From Bryobacteraceae bacterium (GTDB lineage: Bacteria > Acidobacteriota > Terriglobia > Bryobacterales > Bryobacteraceae): a stretch of DNA of 64,000 nucleotides. Made by a program: the position numbers and the translations under genes. The notes under the pieces were generated by a model. That model was given only the letters and a program-made list of their open reading frames with translations. It searched no databases and was not told the DNA's origin. Location of the stretch: NCBI GenBank assembly GCA_026002875.1, contig BPGE01000001.1:62001-126000 (forward strand), read 5' to 3'. Shown one piece after another: positions 1 through 8,664 of the stretch. Position 1 is the stretch's first letter. Each line of letters opens with the position of its first letter.

Positions 1-1017
1 CTGGAGCGAGTCCTCGAAATACCGCACGGCGCGCAGCATGCTTTCCGCCGTGTTCATATTGGCCTGCTGCCGGCCGCGCAGGTACAGGTGGTACGCTTCC
101 AGGGTGGCGGGTCTTTGCATGGCAGGAGCTGCCGTTCCTGCCGCGCCCGTCTGGATGCGGAGCGCCGCGGCGATGGAGCGTGCAATCTCGTCCTGGATGG
201 CGAACACGTCGGCGGCGGTGCGCTCGTAGCTCTCGGCCCATAGGGTGGCGCCGTCGCGGACGGCCACAAGCCGCGCGGTGACGCGGAGCCGCTGCCCCTG
301 CCTGCGGACGCTGCCTTCCACCAGCATGGAGGCGTTGAGCTTCATGGCCGCTTCATCGAGCGACGGAGGCTTGCCGCGGTATTCGGCCACGAGGCTGCGG
401 GCCACGACGCGGAGACCGGGCGTGCGGGCGAGGCGGTTGATGATTTCCTCCGTCAGTCCGTCGCTGAAGTATTCATTCTCGGGATCGCCGCCGACGTTCT
501 CGAACGGCAGCACGGCGATGGTGGCGACGGGCGCTTCGCGCAGGCGCCGCATGGAGCGCGCCTGCCACCAGCCGAGAGAGATGCCGATGGCGGCCAGCAG
601 CAGGAGAATGCCGGCGAGCCGCCAGCCGCGGGGCATGGGAGTGAGCTGCGGCTCCGGCTGCGCCGGGGCGGGGGCGCTGGCGAACGAGAATTCGGGGACG
701 TAGCCGCCTCTGGGGAGCAGGATCCGGACCCGGTCTTCCCGCCCCGGGCCGCTGTAGTAGTCTTCGAGCCGCGCCCGGAGCCGGCGGGCTTCCACCCGGA
801 CCACGGAGTCGATGCGCGGATCGAAGGAGGGGTCGCGCCCGAAGAACTCGATGCCGAGCACGGACTCCTTCAGGCGGTCGGGCTGGCCGGCGAGCGCGGT
901 TTCCACGAGGTGCCGGAGGAAGTGCGGCAGGCGCCCGGCGGAGGCGAATCCCTCGCTGGAGACGACTGATTCGAGGGCGGCCCGCACTTCGTCCGCGCTC
1001 GGCCGATGCTCTGTCAT
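1..1017 (-). CDS. FlgO/TolB-domain membrane protein leading into TPRs, 3' end missing
   Basis: The gene runs off the left edge, so only the first 339 residues are present. Residues about 25-112 form an N-terminal module (FFGRDPSFDPRIDSVVRVEA, then ILLPRGGYVPEF) found in acidobacterial and rhizobial adenylate-cyclase-like or TPR proteins. A proline-rich linker and one membrane segment (about 132-151) follow. From about 163 there is a FlgO/TolB-N-like domain (IAVLPFENVGGDPENEYFSDGLTEE). The last residues (YHLYLRGRQQAN) look like the start of TPR repeats. Such proteins are probably signalling or scaffold proteins, but no reaction is known. The start is the ATG that follows a CCCCTGAA leader. The gene is divergent from the acyltransferase to its right. 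Confidence 0.72.
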   Translation of the reverse strand, partial: MTEHRPSADEVRAALESVVSSEGFASAGRLPHFLRHLVETALAGQPDRLKESVLGIEFFGRDPSFDPRIDSVVRVEARRLRARLEDYYSGPGREDRVRILLPRGGYVPEFSFASAPAPAQPEPQLTPMPRGWRLAGILLLLAAIGISLGWWQARSMRRLREAPVATIAVLPFENVGGDPENEYFSDGLTEEIINRLARTPGLRVVARSLVAEYRGKPPSLDEAAMKLNASMLVEGSVRRQGQRLRVTARLVAVRDGATLWAESYERTAADVFAIQDEIARSIAAALRIQTGAAGTAAPAMQRPATLEAYHLYLRGRQQANMNTAESMLRAVRYFEDSLQ

Positions 1018-1036
1018 TTCAGGGGGTTCTACCGCG

Positions 1037-1042
1037 AGTATA
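1037..1042 (-). promoter_or_regulatory. -10 element for the FlgO/TPR gene
   Basis: TATACT on the minus strand lies 19 bases before the ATG at 1017, one base from the TATAAT consensus. The bases expected at -35 do not resemble TTGACA, so the call rests on the -10 element alone. Confidence 0.4.
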
Positions 1043-1101
1043 CCGTTAAACCTACCCGCGCAGCCTTTTGCGGCCGGGCCGCGCGCCCGCATTCTGGGGC
1101 C

Positions 1102-2316
1102 ATGAGCGAAACCCGGCGGGTTCCGCGGTATCACGCGTTCGACGCCCTGCGGGGCTCGATGATGCTGCTGGGCGTGGCGCTGCACAGCGCCACCGCCTAC
1201 TCGACGTATCCGGACGTGTGGTGGCTGAAGGACCCGCAGACGAGCCGTTGGGCGGACCTGTTCATCCTGTGGATCCACGCGTTCCGGCTGCCGCTGTTCT
1301 TCGTGATGAGCGGGTTTTTCGCGGCTCTGCTGGTGGAGCGCAGGGGCCTGGGCGGCTTTCTTCAGAACCGCGCCGCGCGGCTGATGCTGCCGTTTCTGCT
1401 GGGCATGGCGGCGATGTTTCCCTTCCTGAAGCTGGCGAGCGTGTATGCGCGGTTCCAGGCGAGCGACCCGGAGCCGTGGAGGCGCGTGGCGGAATGGCTC
1501 GGGCAGGGGCGGCTCTGGCGCTCGATCCAGCCGATGCACCTGTGGTTCCTGATCGTGCTGATGATCCTCTGCGCATGCGCAGCGCCTGCGGAACCGGTGT
1601 TGAGGCGCGCTCTTGGGAGCCGCTGGTTCGCCCGGCTGCTGGAGCGCCGGGCAGGCTGGCTGGTGTGGGCGGCGGCGACGTTCCTGTCCCTGCTGCCGAT
1701 GGAGATGGGCATCCTCGACACGCCCGGGCGGCTGATTCCGCAGCCCAGGGTGGTGGCGGCTTACGCCGTCTTCTTCGCCTTCGGATGGGGCCTGTTCCTG
1801 CACCGGGCAGAACTCTGGCGCCTGCGGCGGCACGGAGCCGGAACTGTGGCGGCGGGCGCCGTGTGCGCGCTGTTGTCGGCGGGCGCGGTGGAGCGGCAGG
1901 CGGCGGCGCTGCCGGAGCGGCTCGTGTTCGCGCACCATGCGGCTGCGCTGCTGACGGCGCTGGCTTGCTGGCTGACCCTTCTGGGACTGACGGGCATCGC
2001 TGTGCGCCGCCTGGACGAGGGCTCGCCGCGGTGGCGGTATCTGGCGGACTCGGCTTACTGGGTCTTTCTGTTCCACCCTCCGGTGCTGGTGGCCGTGCAG
2101 CTGCCAATGATGGGGCTGGACTGGCCTGCGGAGATGAAGTTTCTGGCGGGGCTGCTGTTTGCCGTGCCGGTTCTGTTCTGGACGTACGACCGGTGGGTTC
2201 GTCCGTCGTGGACCGGCGCTCTGCTGAACGGCCGCCGGATGCCGCGCGGACTGCCCGCCGGAGGCGCTGCGGCAGAGGCGCCGGCCGCGTCTCCGGGATC
2301 CTGCGCGGTTCAATAG
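1102..2316 (+). CDS. Acyltransferase family 3 membrane protein (OpgC-like)
   Basis: This 404-residue integral membrane protein opens with the acyltransferase-3 hallmark RYHAFDALRGSMMLLGVALH, including the family His near the end of the first membrane segment. About ten hydrophobic segments follow, including LPLFFVMSGFFAALLV and a conserved QPMHLWFLIVLM stretch. Family members move acyl groups such as acetyl or succinyl onto glycans or lipids at the cytoplasmic membrane. The resemblance to glucan-modifying OpgC/MdoC is general, so the substrate is unknown. The ATG at 1102 follows GGGG and places the N-terminus just before the hallmark motif. An upstream in-frame ATG at 1006 would add a non-family tail. 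The 3' end overlaps the convergent YdcF-like gene by 7 bases. Confidence 0.85.
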   Translation: MSETRRVPRYHAFDALRGSMMLLGVALHSATAYSTYPDVWWLKDPQTSRWADLFILWIHAFRLPLFFVMSGFFAALLVERRGLGGFLQNRAARLMLPFLLGMAAMFPFLKLASVYARFQASDPEPWRRVAEWLGQGRLWRSIQPMHLWFLIVLMILCACAAPAEPVLRRALGSRWFARLLERRAGWLVWAAATFLSLLPMEMGILDTPGRLIPQPRVVAAYAVFFAFGWGLFLHRAELWRLRRHGAGTVAAGAVCALLSAGAVERQAAALPERLVFAHHAAALLTALACWLTLLGLTGIAVRRLDEGSPRWRYLADSAYWVFLFHPPVLVAVQLPMMGLDWPAEMKFLAGLLFAVPVLFWTYDRWVRPSWTGALLNGRRMPRGLPAGGAAAEAPAASPGSCAVQ

Positions 2317-2936
2317 CGGAGCCAGTAATAGAGCAGCTTGAGGTACTCGTTGTAGACGCCGAGGAAGCCGTGCTCGTTCTCCCACCAGCGGTCGACGCTG
2401 TAGCGGCGGTCCGGGACGGCGAAGAACGAGATGCGAATGTCCGAGCCGCGGAATTCCCTGCGGAAGATCCAGCGGGCGCGGCGCGTGTGGATGGCGTTGG
2501 TGACGACCAGGACCGAAGGGGCGGGATGCCCGCGGAGCCACGTGCGGAAGGCTTGCGCCTCGTCGCGCGTGCTGGTGACGCCGCCGGGGAAGGGGATCTC
2601 GTGAATCGCCTCGCGGGGCACGCCGTCGCGCTGGAGCATTTCCAGAGCCAGGTCGGTGATGTTGGGCACGAGGCCCATCTGGACGGCGCGGGAGGACTCG
2701 GCGCGGGCGATGGCGATGCGCGGGGCGAGGCCCTGTTTCCAGAGCGCGGCGGCAGCGGCGGGGCGGGTGTCGAGGTCGCCGTTGAGCAGGAAGATCAGAT
2801 CGGCCCGCTGCGCCGGCTCCGCGTCGACGAGGAGGTGGCCGGCGGCGGCGAGGATGCGCCACCGTGCCAGCCAGAGGCCGAGGGCGAGCACGAGGAAGAC
2901 AGCCGATCCGATGAGCAGGCGCCGGCGCGACCGCAT
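2310..2936 (-). CDS. YdcF-like DUF218 protein, membrane anchored
   Basis: The 208-residue protein has an N-terminal membrane anchor (RRRLLIGSAVFLVLALGLWL) followed by a DUF218/YdcF-type domain. That domain shows an ADLIFLLNGDLDTRP strand-loop, a VTSTRDEAQAFRTWL segment and VLVVTNAIHTRRARWIF, which correspond to the family's conserved Thr/Glu and Thr-x-His blocks. YdcF/SanA relatives act at the envelope, and an enzyme activity is unproven. The start at 2936 is chosen because it begins directly at the positively charged signal-anchor and has GGAAAG five bases upstream. The longer frame would add 30 unlikely residues. Confidence 0.75.
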   Translation of the reverse strand: MRSRRRLLIGSAVFLVLALGLWLARWRILAAAGHLLVDAEPAQRADLIFLLNGDLDTRPAAAAALWKQGLAPRIAIARAESSRAVQMGLVPNITDLALEMLQRDGVPREAIHEIPFPGGVTSTRDEAQAFRTWLRGHPAPSVLVVTNAIHTRRARWIFRREFRGSDIRISFFAVPDRRYSVDRWWENEHGFLGVYNEYLKLLYYWLRY

Positions 2937-2943
2937 ACTTTCC

Positions 2944-2949
2944 AGAGTA
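2944..2949 (-). promoter_or_regulatory. Start-proximal TANNNT element of the YdcF-like gene
   Basis: TACTCT on the minus strand ends 7 bases before the ATG at 2936. It matches the start-proximal pattern seen at several genes here and would give an almost leaderless transcript. A GGAAAG that could bind the ribosome lies between, so a normal leader is also possible. Confidence 0.3.
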
Positions 2950-3001
2950 GCCCTGCGGCGGTTCCGGTGCGTGTCCGCAAGTCCGCGGGGCATAATGAGA
3001 T

Positions 3002-3739
3002 TTGACCCCGGACAATGCCATCGCACAGGCCCGGCAGTGGATTGCCGCCGCGGAGCGGATCGCCGCGCTCACGGGGGCGGGCATCTCGGCCGAGAGCGGC
3101 ATCCCGACATTCCGCGGCTCCGGCGGGCTGTGGCGGAATTTCCGCGCCGAGGATCTGGCGACGCCGCAGGCCTTTCAGCGCGATCCGAAGACCGTGTGGG
3201 AGTGGTACGAGTGGCGGCGCGGGCTGATCGCGGAGGCGAAGCCGAACCTGGGCCACTACGCGCTGGCGCAGCTCGAGCAGCGCCTCGGAGACCGGTTTAC
3301 GCTGATCACGCAGAACGTGGACGGGCTGCACAACCGCGCCGGATCGCAGCGCGTGCTGAAGCTGCACGGCGACATCTGGTGGACGATGTGCATCGCCTGC
3401 CGCGACGTGCGCAGCGACTTCCGCGTGCCGCTGCCGGAGCTGCCGCCTCGCTGCGAAGCCTGCGGCGGGATGCTGCGCCCGGGCGTGGTGTGGTTCGGCG
3501 AGCCGCTGCCTGGCGCGACGTGGGAGCAGGCGGAGGAAGCCGTGCGGCGGTGCGATCTGCTGATCGTGGCGGGCACGAGCGCCGTCGTGTATCCTGCGGC
3601 GTCGCTGGCGCCGCTGGCGCAGCGCCACGGGGCGCGCGTGATTGAAGTGAACACGGAGGAAACGCCGCTGAGCGGCGCGGCCGATCTCTGCCTGCGCGGA
3701 CCGTCGGGCGAGATTCTGCCGCAGATCATTGAATCATGA
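3002..3739 (+). CDS. cobB: Class III sirtuin, NAD-dependent protein deacylase
   Basis: The 245-residue protein has the sirtuin NAD-binding motif GAGISAESGIPTFRG (about 25-39), TQNVDGLH (about 103-110), the catalytic His122 in LKLHGD, and a zinc site of Cys130, Cys133, Cys151 and Cys154. The Tyr69-x-x-Arg72 pair (WYEWRR) is the class III signature of SIRT5 and CobB, which bind acidic acyl groups, so desuccinylase or demalonylase activity is likely besides deacetylation. The best start is TTG at 3002. The nearby ATG at 2995 is out of frame, and later ATGs would cut into the Rossmann fold. It is the first gene of an operon with larC, metG and tatD and overlaps larC by ATGA. Confidence 0.93.
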   Translation: MTPDNAIAQARQWIAAAERIAALTGAGISAESGIPTFRGSGGLWRNFRAEDLATPQAFQRDPKTVWEWYEWRRGLIAEAKPNLGHYALAQLEQRLGDRFTLITQNVDGLHNRAGSQRVLKLHGDIWWTMCIACRDVRSDFRVPLPELPPRCEACGGMLRPGVVWFGEPLPGATWEQAEEAVRRCDLLIVAGTSAVVYPAASLAPLAQRHGARVIEVNTEETPLSGAADLCLRGPSGEILPQIIES

Positions 3740-4887
3740 GAATCGCCTATTTCGACGCCTTTTCCGGCATTGCCGGAGACATGACGGTGGCTGCGCTGAT
3801 CGACGCGGGCGCGGACGCGCAGGCGCTGTTCGACGCGCTGGATTCGCTCGGCACGGGCGCGCGGTTCCGCGCGGAGAAGGTGAAGCGCAAGGGCATTGCG
3901 GCGACGTACTTCTCCGTCGAGCACGAGGACCAGAAGAAGCACCGCCACCTGCCGCACATCGTGAAGATGATCGAAGGCTCGCGGCTCGGGGAACGGGCGA
4001 AACAGAACGCGATCAAAGTGTTTCAGGCGCTGGGAGAGGCGGAAGCGAAGGTGCATGGCGTGCCCGTCGAGAAGGTTCATTTCCACGAGGTCGGCGCGGT
4101 GGACTCGATCTGCGACATCGCCGGGGCGTGCCAGGCTCTGGAAATGCTGGGCGTGGAGGCGGTGCACGCATCCAGAGTGAATACGGGCAGCGGAACCGTC
4201 GAGGCGGATCACGGCGTGATGCCCGTGCCCACGCCGGCGACGGCGCTGCTGCTGGAGGGCGCGCCGGTGTATGCGCGCGGACCGGAGACGGAACTGACGA
4301 CGCCCACAGGCGCGGCGATTCTGGCGGCGCTGGCGCGGGGCTACGGGGCGATGCCGCCGATGACGATCGAGCGCGCGGGTTTCGGCGCGGGCACGAAAGA
4401 GTTCCCGATGATGGCCAACGTGCTGCGCGTGCTGATCGGGCTGGCGAGCGGCGCGCCCGAAACGGAGCTGGTTTCGGTGATCGAAGCCAACATCGACGAT
4501 GCGACGCCGGAGCTGCTCGGCTACGCCATGGAGCGGCTGCTGGAAGACGGCGCGCTCGACGTCACGCTCGAGCCGGTGTACATGAAGAAGCAGCGGCCGG
4601 GCGTGCGGCTGTCGGTGATCGCGCCGCCCGCGGCGCGCGAGCGGCTGGCCGCGCTGCTGCTGGCGGAGACGACGACGCTCGGCGTACGCTTCTGGGAAGC
4701 GGAGCGGCGCGTGCTGCCGCGGCGCCATGAAGAAGTGGAGACGCCCTACGGCCGGGTGCGCGTGAAAGTGTCGCCGTCGGGCAGCGCGCCGGAATTCGAG
4801 GACTGCCGGCGGCTGGCGAAGGAAACGGGCCGGCCGCTGAAGGAGATTTACGCCGCGGCGATCGCGGCTTACAGGAATTCGCAATGA
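3736..4887 (+). CDS. larC: LarC, nickel insertion in nickel-pincer cofactor synthesis
   Basis: The 383-residue protein begins with the LarC/DUF111 signature MRIAYFDAFSGIAGDMTVAA and has the VHFHEVGAVDSICDIAGA block (about 112-130). LarC uses CTP to insert nickel into the pyridinium dithio cofactor made by LarB and LarE, which activates lactate racemase and related LarA enzymes. In Lactiplantibacillus the protein is split as LarC1/LarC2 by frameshifting, whereas here it is one uninterrupted frame. LarB, LarE and LarA are not in this window. The gene overlaps both neighbours by 4 bases, so it is translated together with the sirtuin and MetG. Confidence 0.92.
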   Translation: MRIAYFDAFSGIAGDMTVAALIDAGADAQALFDALDSLGTGARFRAEKVKRKGIAATYFSVEHEDQKKHRHLPHIVKMIEGSRLGERAKQNAIKVFQALGEAEAKVHGVPVEKVHFHEVGAVDSICDIAGACQALEMLGVEAVHASRVNTGSGTVEADHGVMPVPTPATALLLEGAPVYARGPETELTTPTGAAILAALARGYGAMPPMTIERAGFGAGTKEFPMMANVLRVLIGLASGAPETELVSVIEANIDDATPELLGYAMERLLEDGALDVTLEPVYMKKQRPGVRLSVIAPPAARERLAALLLAETTTLGVRFWEAERRVLPRRHEEVETPYGRVRVKVSPSGSAPEFEDCRRLAKETGRPLKEIYAAAIAAYRNSQ

Positions 4888-6836
4888 GCGAGAAGTTCTA
4901 CATTACGACCCCAATTTACTACGTGAACTCGGCGCCGCATCTGGGCACCGTCTACTGCACGCTGGCCGCCGACACGATCCGGCGGTACCAGGGCATGCTG
5001 GGCCGGAAGACGCTGCTCGTGACGGGAAGCGACGAGCACAGCCAGAATGTCGAGCGGGCGGCGAAGAAAAAAGGGCTGTCTCCGCTGGACTTTTCCACGG
5101 AACTGGCGGCGGAATTCCAGCGGGAATGGAATCTGTTCGGCATCCCGTACCGGTTCATCCGGACGTCCGATCCGCGCCATCACGCCACCGTGCAGTGGCT
5201 GTTCGACCGCTGCCGGGCCAACGGATTCATCGAAAAGGGCGCTTACACGGGCCAGTACTGCTTCAACTGCGAGCTGTACGTGAACGACGCGCAGCCGGGA
5301 GATCCCTGCCCGGACTGCCAGCGGCCGACGGAGACGGTGACGGAAGAAAACTATTTCTTCAAGCTTTCGGCGTTTGAAAAACCGCTGCTCGATTTGTACG
5401 AAAAACAGCCGGATTTCGTGGTTCCGGACTACCGGATGAACGAGATCCGCTCGTTTGTGAAGGGCGGGCTGCGGGACCTTTCGATCACGCGGTCGAACCT
5501 GCAGTGGGGCATTCCGGTGCCGGTGGAAGGCCATCACGTGTTCTACGTGTGGTTCGACGCGCTGATCAGCTATCTGACGGCGGTGCGCGACGAGGAGTGG
5601 TGGCCGGCGGACGTGCACCTGATCGGGAAAGACATCCTGCGGTTCCACGCCATTTACTGGCCGGCGTTTCTGATGGCGGCGGATCTGCCGCTGCCGCGGC
5701 GGATCGTGGCGCACGGCTGGATCCTGAAGGACTCGGTGAAGATGTCGAAGTCGCGGGGCAACGTGGTGCGTCCCGAGCCGCTGCGGCAGGTGATCGGCGC
5801 CGACGGGCTGCGGTATTTCCTGCTGCGCGAGATTCCGTTCGGGCAGGACGGCAACTTCAGCTACGACGCGCTGATCACGCGGCTGAACGCGGATCTGGCC
5901 AACGGGCTCGGCAACCTGGTCTCGCGCACGCTGACGATGATCCGGCAATACCGCGGCGGGCGCATTCCGGCGTTCGCGGCGGACGAGGCGATCCGCGCGC
6001 AGGCGGAGGAGACGATCCGGGCGTGGCGTGGCTCGTTCGATGCGTTCGAGTTTCACCGCGGGCTGGAGCAGCTCTGGTCGCTGCTGGGCGCGGTGGACAA
6101 GGCCATTGTGGCGTATCAGCCGTGGCTGCTGGCGAAGAAGGACGACGCGGAAAGCCGGGCGAAGCTGGACACGATTCTCGGGACCGCGGCGGAGGTGATC
6201 CGCATCGCAGCGGTTCTGCTGGCGCCCGTGATGCCGGAGTCCATGCAGAAAATCTGGTCGCAGCTCGGCATGGAAGGCATCGTGGAAAGTGAGAGGATCG
6301 ACCGGCTCGCCTGGGGCGGTTTGCGGGAAGGGCAGGCGATCGGAGAGGTGGAGGCGGTGTTTCCGCGCCTCGACATGGCGAAGACGATTCAGAAGATCGA
6401 GGAGCTGGACGAGGTGGAAGCGGACCGCATCGCTGCCCTGCTGGGCAAGGCGGAGGCGCCCGCTCCGGCGCAGTGGCAGCGGCCGGAAGGCGTGCCGCCG
6501 CTGGAGCCGGAGATTACGATCGAGGATTTCGCGAAAGTGGACCTGCGCGTGGCGCAGGTGCTTTCGGCCGAGCGGGTGAAAGGCGCCGACAAGCTGCTGC
6601 ACCTGACCGTGGACGTGGCGGAAGAGAAGCCGCGCACGATCGTGGCGGGCATCGCGCAGCAGTATGAACCGGAGCAGCTCGTGGGCCGGAAGGTGGTGAT
6701 TGTGGCGAACCTGGCGCCGCGGAAGCTGCGGGGGCTGGTTTCGCAGGGGATGATCGTGGCCGCGTCGCTCGAAAACGGGCCGCCGGTGCTTGTGGCGCCG
6801 ATCGGCGACGTGCCAGTCGGGGCCAGGCTGAAATGA
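4884..6836 (+). CDS. metG: Methionyl-tRNA synthetase with C-terminal tRNA-binding domain
   Basis: The 650-residue class I synthetase charges tRNA-Met. The HIGH-type motif is PHLG (18-21), the second signature is KMSKS (286-290), and one four-Cys zinc knuckle starts at Cys126 (CFNC, then CPDC). Residues about 540-650 form the OB-fold tRNA-binding domain (FAKVDLRVAQVLSAERV, then GRKVVIVANLAPRKLRGL, then SQGMIVAA) that aids dimerisation and tRNA capture. Its length equals that of full MetG with this appended domain. ATG 4884 overlaps the larC stop, and its own stop overlaps the tatD start. Confidence 0.97.
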   Translation: MSEKFYITTPIYYVNSAPHLGTVYCTLAADTIRRYQGMLGRKTLLVTGSDEHSQNVERAAKKKGLSPLDFSTELAAEFQREWNLFGIPYRFIRTSDPRHHATVQWLFDRCRANGFIEKGAYTGQYCFNCELYVNDAQPGDPCPDCQRPTETVTEENYFFKLSAFEKPLLDLYEKQPDFVVPDYRMNEIRSFVKGGLRDLSITRSNLQWGIPVPVEGHHVFYVWFDALISYLTAVRDEEWWPADVHLIGKDILRFHAIYWPAFLMAADLPLPRRIVAHGWILKDSVKMSKSRGNVVRPEPLRQVIGADGLRYFLLREIPFGQDGNFSYDALITRLNADLANGLGNLVSRTLTMIRQYRGGRIPAFAADEAIRAQAEETIRAWRGSFDAFEFHRGLEQLWSLLGAVDKAIVAYQPWLLAKKDDAESRAKLDTILGTAAEVIRIAAVLLAPVMPESMQKIWSQLGMEGIVESERIDRLAWGGLREGQAIGEVEAVFPRLDMAKTIQKIEELDEVEADRIAALLGKAEAPAPAQWQRPEGVPPLEPEITIEDFAKVDLRVAQVLSAERVKGADKLLHLTVDVAEEKPRTIVAGIAQQYEPEQLVGRKVVIVANLAPRKLRGLVSQGMIVAASLENGPPVLVAPIGDVPVGARLK

Positions 6837-7624
6837 CCGTCCCGCTGATCGACACGCACTGCCATCTGGACGCGCGCGCCTTCGACGCCGACCGGGAGGC
6901 CTGCATCGAGCGCGCCCGCGCAGCAGGCGTGGAGCGGCTGGTGGCCATTGGCACGGGCGACGGGCCGCCGGACCTGGAGGCGGGCATCCGGCTGGCCGAG
7001 CGGTATCCGTTCATCTCGGCGACCGTGGGCGTTCACCCGCATGATGCGGCCAAAGCCACGGAAGACACGTGGCCGGAGCTGGCGGCCCTGATGGCGCATT
7101 CGAAGGTGGTTGCCGTGGGTGAAATCGGACTGGACTACCACTACGACTTTTCGCCCCGGGAAGTGCAGCGGGCCGTGTTCGCCCGGCAGCTGGAGATGGC
7201 GCGCGAGGCGGGGCTGCCCGTAGTGATCCATACGCGGGAGGCGTGGCAGGACACGGTGGAGCTGATCCGCCGCCACGGAGCGGCGGGCGGCGTGTTCCAC
7301 TGTTTTTCCGGAGGCCCGCGCGAGGCCGAAGAGGCCCTTGAGCTGGGATTCCATGTCAGTTTTTCGGGCATCGTGACGTTCCCCAAGGCGGAGGAGATCC
7401 GGGAGGCGGCACGGCTGGTGCCGGACGACCGGCTGCTGATCGAGACCGACGCGCCCTATCTGGCGCCCGTGCCATACCGAGGCAAGAGAAATGAGCCGGC
7501 GTATCTGGTGGAGACGGCGCGCTGCGTGGCCCTGCTGCGCGGCGCCGAGCCGGACCGGATCGCCCGGCTGACCTGGGACAACTGGAGCCGCCTGTGTTTG
7601 CAGGGAACCGTAACGAATCGCTAA
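6833..7624 (+). CDS. tatD: TatD family metal-dependent DNase
   Basis: The 263-residue TIM-barrel hydrolase has the TatD metal motifs in order: DTHCHLDARAF (His-x-His), GEIGLDYHYDF, PVVIHTREA, VFHCFSGGPREAEE and LLIETDAPYLAP. TatD enzymes are 3'-5' exonucleases or DNases acting in DNA repair and quality control. The metG-tatD order is very common in bacteria. The ATG overlaps the metG stop by four bases, so translation is coupled. Confidence 0.95.
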   Translation: MTVPLIDTHCHLDARAFDADREACIERARAAGVERLVAIGTGDGPPDLEAGIRLAERYPFISATVGVHPHDAAKATEDTWPELAALMAHSKVVAVGEIGLDYHYDFSPREVQRAVFARQLEMAREAGLPVVIHTREAWQDTVELIRRHGAAGGVFHCFSGGPREAEEALELGFHVSFSGIVTFPKAEEIREAARLVPDDRLLIETDAPYLAPVPYRGKRNEPAYLVETARCVALLRGAEPDRIARLTWDNWSRLCLQGTVTNR

Positions 7625-7638
7625 ACTTGAGGCATCCG

Positions 7639-8640
7639 ATGCCTGCCGGAAAGCTGGGCCTGGCGCTCACAGCGCGTGAAATCACCGCTTTGGTGGCCGA
7701 CGATCTCAAACAGGTGGAGAGCGTCTTCCGGCTGGAATCAATCGGCAGCGTCGACGCGGTCTCCAGCATTGCCAGCTACCTGCAGGGCAACGGCGGCAAG
7801 AGGCTGAGGCCGATCCTGCTGCTGGTGAGCTGCCGGCTGTTCCGGGATCCGACGCCGGAGGCGATCCAGCTTGCTGCGGTGGTGGAGCTGATCCACACGG
7901 CCACGCTGGTGCACGACGACGTCATCGACGAGGCGAAGACGCGGCGCGGCAAGAGCTCCGCCAATGTCGTCTGGGGCAATCAGATCTCCGTGCTGGCCGG
8001 CGACTGGCTGTACATGCAGGCGTTCCAGATCGCGCTGCGGCTGCGGCGGTTCGACATCCTCGACCTGCTGATCACGCTGACGCAGCGCATGGTGGACGGG
8101 GAGCTGCTGCAATTGGAGCGGCTGGGGCGGATCGACATCAGCGAAGCGGATGCGCTGGAGCTGATCGATCACAAGACGGCGAGCCTTTTCGCGGCGTGCA
8201 CCAAGCTGGGCGGCATCGCTGGGGGCGCGAGCGAGGAAGAGCAGGCGCTGCTGAGCGATTTCGGGTGGAACCTGGGGATGGCGTTCCAGATCGCGGACGA
8301 CATTCTCGACTTCACCGCGCGCGAGTCCGTGCTGGGCAAGCCGGTGGGCAACGATCTGCGCGAGGGCAAAGTGACTCTGCCGCTGTGCTACGCGCTGGAC
8401 AGCGCCACAGAGGAAGAGCGCGCCCGCGTGCAGGCGGTTCTGGAAGACCGGGCCTATCAGCGCGCGAGCTTCGATCAGATCAAGGCCGTGGTTGTGCGTC
8501 ACGGCGGCATCGAACGGGCGCGGCTCCGGGCGCGGGAGTTCACGGCCAAAGCGCGCGGGCTGCTGGAGCAGTTTGCCGACACGCCCGCCCGCGCGGCGCT
8601 GCTGGCGGCGACGGATCTCGTGGCCGACCGCGACCGCTGA
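7639..8640 (+). CDS. ispB: Long-chain trans-polyprenyl diphosphate synthase
   Basis: The 333-residue all-helical prenyltransferase has GGKRLRP (about 52-58), the first Asp-rich motif DDVID at 93-97 and the second DD-x-x-D at 220-224 (QIADDILDF). It adds isopentenyl units to make the side chain of menaquinone or ubiquinone; chain length cannot be read reliably here. ATG 7639 follows TTGAGG at good spacing. A GTG at 7594 would overlap tatD and add 15 residues before the usual start, so it is less likely. The gene probably belongs to the upstream operon. Confidence 0.93.
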   Translation: MPAGKLGLALTAREITALVADDLKQVESVFRLESIGSVDAVSSIASYLQGNGGKRLRPILLLVSCRLFRDPTPEAIQLAAVVELIHTATLVHDDVIDEAKTRRGKSSANVVWGNQISVLAGDWLYMQAFQIALRLRRFDILDLLITLTQRMVDGELLQLERLGRIDISEADALELIDHKTASLFAACTKLGGIAGGASEEEQALLSDFGWNLGMAFQIADDILDFTARESVLGKPVGNDLREGKVTLPLCYALDSATEEERARVQAVLEDRAYQRASFDQIKAVVVRHGGIERARLRAREFTAKARGLLEQFADTPARAALLAATDLVADRDR

Positions 8641-8664
8641 CAGGCCTGAAGCCGGGATCAAGTC

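Noticed and set aside
1068-3005. A 645-codon open frame covering the acyltransferase and YdcF-like genes in another frame
   Set aside because: Its composition (Gly, Ala, Arg, Pro runs, no domains) is that of an antisense or out-of-frame shadow in high-GC DNA.
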